From: Verrucomicrobiota bacterium
GTDB taxonomy: Bacteria > Verrucomicrobiota > Verrucomicrobiia > Limisphaerales > UBA1096
NCBI GenBank assembly: GCA_030747575.1
Contig: JASLKI010000348.1
Span: 1 to 10,241 of the forward strand
Direction of reading: 5' to 3'
Length of the DNA: 10,241 nt
Shown piece by piece: positions 6,759-10,241 of the stretch. The notes beneath the pieces were generated by a model. The model made no database searches and was not told the DNA's origin. It saw only the letters and a list, made by a program, of their open reading frames with translations. A program made the position numbers and the translations under genes. Positions within the stretch are counted from its first letter, which is position 1. Every line of letters begins with the position of its first letter.

Positions 6759-8103
6759 ACAACAGCAGTTCGCGGGTCGAGTCGGTGACTTTGTAGGCGT
6801 CGGCGATGCGAAGTTTTTGCACCCAAAACAGCCGTCCATCAGCGGCCTCAGCAACGACGAGTTTGCGGCGATCGGCCTTGGGGATTTTTTGGTTCACAAA
6901 CAAGTCCTGCAATTTAGTGGTGCCGGCCTGGCCAATGGGCTGAAAACGGTCACCGGGCTGCCAATGGCGCAGGGTGATCTCTTGGCCTAGCGACTCGGCG
7001 TCAAACACTTCGCTGCTCTCATATTGGCCAATTTCGCTCCAATTGACCAAGCCGCCTGCCAAGCGCTCCCAGCCGATTTTCAAGCCCCCGAACTCGGCTT
7101 CACAGGACTGGCCCACGAGGCTGACTTCGCACTTGGCCATGGAAAATTCCGGCTCAGCGGCGGAAGCCGCCAACTCCACTTGGCCACCAGCATTGCGTTG
7201 CAGCCGCCTGCCGGGGGCAACCTCGATGACACGGCCGGCCTCAAGCCGCAACGCCTCAACCAAGTCGAACGATGACTCGATGCCAAGCGCGAACAGTTGG
7301 CGCTGTACGACCTGCCGTTGAACAGCGATCGATAACTGATCGAACGACGGTCCGGCCGGCCACTCGGCGGCGAGGTCGTCGATGCAGTCGGTATCATCGC
7401 CGCAGAGTTGCATCGCCTTGAGAACTTGACGGCTCACCGATGAGCCAAACTGCCCGGCAAGTTGCGGCAGCAACTCATGGCGGATGCGGTTGCGGAGAAA
7501 GCGGGTGTCGGTGTTGGTTGCGTCCTCGCGGAACCCGATTTCCTTCTGCGTTACGTACTCGATAATCTCGTCGCGCCGGATGCCAAGCAACGGGCGCACG
7601 AGTGTGACGCCGGAGTCGGTTGGCGATGACGCGATGGGCTGCATGCCGGCCAAGCCGCGGTTGCCCGCGCCGCGAAGCAGCCGGAGAAAAAAAGTTTCGA
7701 TTTGATCGTCGGCGTGATGAGCCAAGGCGACAACGGCTCCCAAGCGGTTGGCCAGGCGGGCGAAAAACCGGTGGCGCAGTTGACGGGCAGCCGCCTCTAT
7801 ACCTTCGCCTGTCTCGGCGGCGAGTTGCTGCGTGTCGCCACTATCGGATTCGAATGGCAGGCCAAGCTGCCCGGCTGCCTCCCCGACAAATGGCACGTCG
7901 GCGTCGCTGTCCGCGCCTCGGAGTTGGTGGTTGAAGTGGGCGACTACCAAGCGGTCGCGCAGGCCAAGCCCGGGAGTGGCGAGCAGGTTCAGCAGCGCCA
8001 TCGAGTCGATGCCTCCAGAGACAGCCACAATAATGTTGCCGTTGCCCGGGAAGAAGTTCTGCGCCCGGATGATGTCGCCCACTTTTCCCGCGAGCGGATG
8101 CAT
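6742..8103 (-). CDS. tilS: tRNA(Ile)-lysidine synthetase TilS
   Basis: TilS uses ATP to attach lysine to C34 of the CAU-anticodon isoleucine tRNA, making lysidine so that it reads AUA and is charged with isoleucine; it is normally essential. The 453-residue protein has the PP-loop SGGIDS (29-34), HFNHQLRG (57-63), the HHADDQIET motif (129-137) followed by RGAGNRGLAGM, and DATNTDTRFLRNRIRHELLP (194-213), all standard in the N-terminal domain. The C-terminal TilS domain is recognisable from ITLRHWQPGDRFQPIG, KLQDLFVNQKIPKADR and the closing LLLFSW. Length fits full TilS with a middle substrate-binding domain. ATG 8101-8103 lies 3 nt after the upstream gene's stop, so the two probably share a transcript. 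No Shine-Dalgarno sequence is seen. Confidence 0.95.
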   Translation of the reverse strand: MHPLAGKVGDIIRAQNFFPGNGNIIVAVSGGIDSMALLNLLATPGLGLRDRLVVAHFNHQLRGADSDADVPFVGEAAGQLGLPFESDSGDTQQLAAETGEGIEAAARQLRHRFFARLANRLGAVVALAHHADDQIETFFLRLLRGAGNRGLAGMQPIASSPTDSGVTLVRPLLGIRRDEIIEYVTQKEIGFREDATNTDTRFLRNRIRHELLPQLAGQFGSSVSRQVLKAMQLCGDDTDCIDDLAAEWPAGPSFDQLSIAVQRQVVQRQLFALGIESSFDLVEALRLEAGRVIEVAPGRRLQRNAGGQVELAASAAEPEFSMAKCEVSLVGQSCEAEFGGLKIGWERLAGGLVNWSEIGQYESSEVFDAESLGQEITLRHWQPGDRFQPIGQAGTTKLQDLFVNQKIPKADRRKLVVAEAADGRLFWVQKLRIADAYKVTDSTRELLLFSWRG

Positions 8104-8106
8104 GGG

Positions 8107-9807
8107 TCAGTTGCCGGGGGCCACCGGCTCAGCTGGCTTGGAGCGGAGTAGCAGCAGCCAGTCGCCCGGACCGGGGGCCGGGCACTCGAGCGCCGCGCCG
8201 CGAAGCACGGCCAGCACGCTGGAGCGCTCGCCGGTGCGCGGGTTGACCCACGCCGCGATCAGCGGCGTGGGCAGCTTGGCGACGTTGATTCTCAGCCGCT
8301 TCTCGACTGGCGTGTAAACGACGACCAAACGACCGTCGCCGGAACTCGCAGCGGCAGCGTATTCGGAGAGCGCCTCGTCGCCGGGTTGCTCGGCCAGCAC
8401 GCCGCTGTCGGGGCGAAGTTTCTGAAACTCGATCGACCTAAATAGAGCTGAGAGATGTGCGACCTGTTCGCCGGCGTCAAAGCTCAACGCATCGCGCCAG
8501 TCGGGAGGGGTCCCGGCGTTGGGATGACCGGGCGTCGGCGCGTCGCCGGCGTCCCAGCCCCATACGCCGGCCGCGCCGTAGCTAACGCCGGCGGTCGGAG
8601 TACTCAGCAGGCTCCAGTACAGCGCGCGGCGAACCTCGTGCGCGCTAATCGGCTGCTTTTTGCTGTAGCTGTTCTGCCCCTCGTAGGCCGGCTCGATGTT
8701 GATAACCGGCCGGTGCGGGAGCTTGGCCCAGTCGCGCGACGCCGGGCCGTGGTGGATCCAGTTATTGGTGGCGTCGTTTACGTCGTGGCCGCTTTGGTAG
8801 CCAAGCGCGGTCATCCATTTTTCATCGCGAAACTCCTCGAAGACCCAGCTCTTGCCCTTGGGATGCATGAAGACAGGGAAGTGGCGTCCGCCGCCAAATA
8901 CCGCTTGGCCAAGTGTGCGCCAACGGGCGGCGCGTGTGCCGGAGTAATCGCCGTCGCCACCGAGAAACCAGGCTCCGTAAGTGGCGCCCCAGCGTGCGAC
9001 CATGTAGCGGGCCAGCAGGATCGCCTGGTCGTCAGGCAGAAAGTTCACTGGGTTTTCGTCGCCACTAATGGCCCACAACAACACCGGCACGCTTAACAGG
9101 CCGGCGTTGTTGATCGCCTCGACGCGTCGGTCAAGTCGCTGAAAAAATTCCGGGTTGATGCTGATTTTTTCCCTCCCGGCGAACGCCTTGTTGCCCTCAG
9201 CGTCGCCGTCCGACGCACCGCGCCAACTCGTGGCCACCCACTGCACCGCGGTGAAGCCCTGCCGCTTGCGTTCGCTCAAATAATGTTTCCAGTCGAACTC
9301 GTTCGACTTGAGCGGGCCGTTCCACGCGGTGTCGGCCATCCAGAAAAAAGGTGTGCTGTCCTCGTGCACGAAGTGAGTGCGGTCGCGCGACACACGGATC
9401 GAGCCGTGTTGGCTAAGGGCATTGCCGCCCAGCGGCGCGGTGCAGCGGAACGCGCCGGAGAGATTGTGCAGACCTCGGTTGTCCTCATCCGAACAGGTGA
9501 TGTGAAACGTCCATTTGCCGGCGAGATCCGGCAGGAAGCGAATCTTCCAGTCGTTGCCGCCGTCCCAAAAGGCGTCGACCTCGTATTGCTCGTCGGCGGG
9601 AGAGGTGAAGACGGCCTTAAGTTGCACGTCCTGTATCGGGTTGTCGTACGCCTTGAGACTGACCAACTCGCCCTGGAAGCGCGTCCACTTGGGCAGGAGC
9701 GGCAGGGTCTCCTGTGCCGATGCGATCGCGGCGGCGAGACACAGGCCAAGCAGGCTGAGTCGGGGAGCCATCCTGCCGGCAATAGAGAGTTTTGGAATGA
9801 AACGCAT
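8107..9807 (-). CDS. Secreted DUF5060/DUF4038 glycoside hydrolase-like protein (apiosidase-like, GH140-like)
   Basis: The 566-residue protein is predicted to be exported: a basic start, then LSLLGLCLAAAIASA with likely cleavage before QET (31/32). ATG 9771 (M13) would give a shorter, equally plausible signal peptide. Domains in order are a DUF5060-type beta-sandwich (about 41-125; FWDGGNDWKIRFLPDLAGKW), a DUF4038-type barrel (about 135-460; FFWMADTAWNGPL, GFTAVQWVATSW, GAWFLGGDGDYSG, PVINIEPAYEG, GVSYGAAGVWGW) and a C-terminal beta domain resembling the putative collagen-binding module (about 465-556; VVVYTPVEKRLRINV, AAWVNPRTGE). By analogy with GH140, E372 in INIEPAYEG is a candidate nucleophile and D285 or D287 a candidate acid; this is inference. 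The substrate is unknown, perhaps a branched plant or algal polysaccharide. It is the first gene of a pair with tilS. Confidence 0.85.
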   Translation of the reverse strand: MRFIPKLSIAGRMAPRLSLLGLCLAAAIASAQETLPLLPKWTRFQGELVSLKAYDNPIQDVQLKAVFTSPADEQYEVDAFWDGGNDWKIRFLPDLAGKWTFHITCSDEDNRGLHNLSGAFRCTAPLGGNALSQHGSIRVSRDRTHFVHEDSTPFFWMADTAWNGPLKSNEFDWKHYLSERKRQGFTAVQWVATSWRGASDGDAEGNKAFAGREKISINPEFFQRLDRRVEAINNAGLLSVPVLLWAISGDENPVNFLPDDQAILLARYMVARWGATYGAWFLGGDGDYSGTRAARWRTLGQAVFGGGRHFPVFMHPKGKSWVFEEFRDEKWMTALGYQSGHDVNDATNNWIHHGPASRDWAKLPHRPVINIEPAYEGQNSYSKKQPISAHEVRRALYWSLLSTPTAGVSYGAAGVWGWDAGDAPTPGHPNAGTPPDWRDALSFDAGEQVAHLSALFRSIEFQKLRPDSGVLAEQPGDEALSEYAAAASSGDGRLVVVYTPVEKRLRINVAKLPTPLIAAWVNPRTGERSSVLAVLRGAALECPAPGPGDWLLLLRSKPAEPVAPGN

Positions 9808-9814
9808 GTTATGG

Positions 9815-9856
9815 TGTCAGGAACCGGCACAAAGATGTCAGAAACCGGCACAAAGC
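9815..9856. repeat. Two tandem 21-bp direct repeats
   Basis: Two adjacent 21-nt units (9815-9835 and 9836-9856) both begin TGTCAG and share ACCGGCACAAAG; they differ at position 7 (G/A) and at the last base (19 of 21 identical). They lie immediately upstream of the glycosidase gene and next to the hairpin at 9864. The GGTGTCAGGAACC start resembles sequences I recall near REP/RAYT elements in other bacteria, but no such transposase is present. They may instead be operator sites for the glycosidase gene. Confidence 0.7.
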
Positions 9857-9863
9857 GCAAACG

Positions 9864-9886
9864 CGCTTGGCCAAGCTGGCCAAGCG
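9864..9886. other. Perfect 10-bp hairpin with 3-nt loop
   Basis: CGCTTGGCCA (9864-9873), loop AGC, TGGCCAAGCG (9877-9886) form a perfect inverted repeat. No T run follows on either strand, and both flanking genes point away, so it is a poor candidate for a terminator of either. It contains the palindrome TTGGCCAA, which recurs through the window. It may be part of a REP-like element or a regulatory site in the divergent promoter region (9808-9987). Confidence 0.65.
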
Positions 9887-9987
9887 GCGTGAAACCTGTA
9901 AATTACCTCCCGTAACATTAAAGCACGAATCATTCATTCCAGTGCGGCCGCTGCTTGACAGGCGGGAGTGAGTGGCCGACTAGGATA

Positions 9988-10241
9988 ATGGTACATATAA
10001 AGTACAGGCGGGGGGAAACCCGGGCGTTTACGCTTATTGAACTGCTCGTGGTCATCGCGATCATTGCGATTCTGGCGGGATTGCTTTTGCCGGCCTTGGC
10101 CAAAGCGAAAAGCAAAGGGCAGCACACGGTCTGCCTGTCCAATCTCAAGCAACTTGACCTGGCTTGGATTCTTTATGCCGGGGATTTTGATGACAACTTG
10201 GTATGGAACGACCTGACGTCAAACGGCAGCGGATGGGTGCG
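9988..10241 (+). CDS. Type IV prepilin-like (type II secretion pseudopilin) protein, C-terminus cut by window edge
   Basis: From ATG 9988 the frame is open for 84 codons to the edge. It starts with a short basic leader (MVHIKYRRGETRA), then FTLIELLVVIAIIAILAGLL, the class III prepilin signal and hydrophobic helix with the conserved Glu at +5. It continues LPALAKAKSKGQ and CLSNLKQLDLAWILYAGDF, the arrangement common in the expanded prepilin-like families of Verrucomicrobiota, Lentisphaerota and Planctomycetota. Cleavage is expected between A13 and F14; the -1 residue is Ala rather than the more usual Gly. AGGA at 9982-9985 is too close to the ATG to be a good ribosome site. The pilin or carrier role of these families is mostly unknown, and the specific C-terminal domain lies outside the window. 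Confidence 0.9.
   Translation, partial: MVHIKYRRGETRAFTLIELLVVIAIIAILAGLLLPALAKAKSKGQHTVCLSNLKQLDLAWILYAGDFDDNLVWNDLTSNGSGWV

Noticed and set aside
8455..9096. Plus-strand frame of 213 codons opposite the glycosidase gene
   Set aside because: Antisense to a recognisable DUF4038 domain; composition is typical of a shadow frame.
9815..9856. CRISPR-like array
   Set aside because: Only two directly abutting units with no spacers and no cas genes nearby.
9864..9886. Rho-independent terminator
   Set aside because: No T run follows the stem on either strand and both flanking genes diverge from this position.
9955..9986. TTGACA followed by TAGGAT as a sigma-70 promoter for the prepilin gene
   Set aside because: The spacer is 20 nt, beyond the usual 16-18, and the -10 box would lie almost on the start codon; chance match is more likely.

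Overview
The window is GC-rich bacterial DNA with eight clear protein genes, one probable small membrane-protein gene and one unrecognised small gene, on both strands. I see no tRNA, rRNA, CRISPR array or transposase gene. The best guess at the source is a Verrucomicrobiota-type bacterium (the Pedosphaera/Limisphaerales side of the phylum). Three things point there: the prepilin N-terminus at the right edge (FTLIELLVVIAIIAILAGLL followed by a CLSNLKQL block), a secreted DUF5060/DUF4038 glycosidase-like protein, and a mostly leaderless or SD-poor start style. Lentisphaerota or Planctomycetota cannot be excluded.

Left third, minus strand (1-2975). This is a respiratory operon read right to left: a Rieske iron-sulfur protein with a Tat-type signal anchor, then a cytochrome b that carries both b6-like and subunit-IV-like parts and is fused to a C-terminal tandem diheme cytochrome c. 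Together they supply every redox centre of a quinol:cytochrome c oxidoreductase in two polypeptides. An AlkA-type 3-methyladenine DNA glycosylase follows, overlaps the cytochrome gene by 17 nt and runs off the left edge. A divergent intergenic region (2976-3120) separates this operon from the plus-strand genes.

Middle (3121-6758). An 88-codon gene of unknown function is followed after 6 nt by an M3-family oligoendopeptidase (PepF-like). A gene-free stretch of 173 nt then carries a nested inverted repeat with CTCTGCG-type units. Next come a small minus-strand protein with one C-terminal membrane helix and, divergent from it, a plus-strand ThiH (2-iminoacetate synthase of thiazole/thiamine synthesis).

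Right (6742-10241). TilS (tRNA-Ile lysidine synthetase) on the minus strand converges on thiH and overlaps it by 17 nt. TilS is preceded, with a 3-nt gap, by a secreted DUF5060/DUF4038 (apiosidase-like, GH140-like) protein, so the two are very probably cotranscribed. Upstream of them lies a short repeat region (two 21-bp direct repeats plus a perfect 10-bp hairpin), then a divergent type IV prepilin-like gene cut by the right edge.

No wholly new system is evident. The most distinctive items are the cytochrome b-diheme c fusion lacking the heme ci cysteine, the over-represented palindrome TTGGCCAA, and the two intergenic repeat elements.
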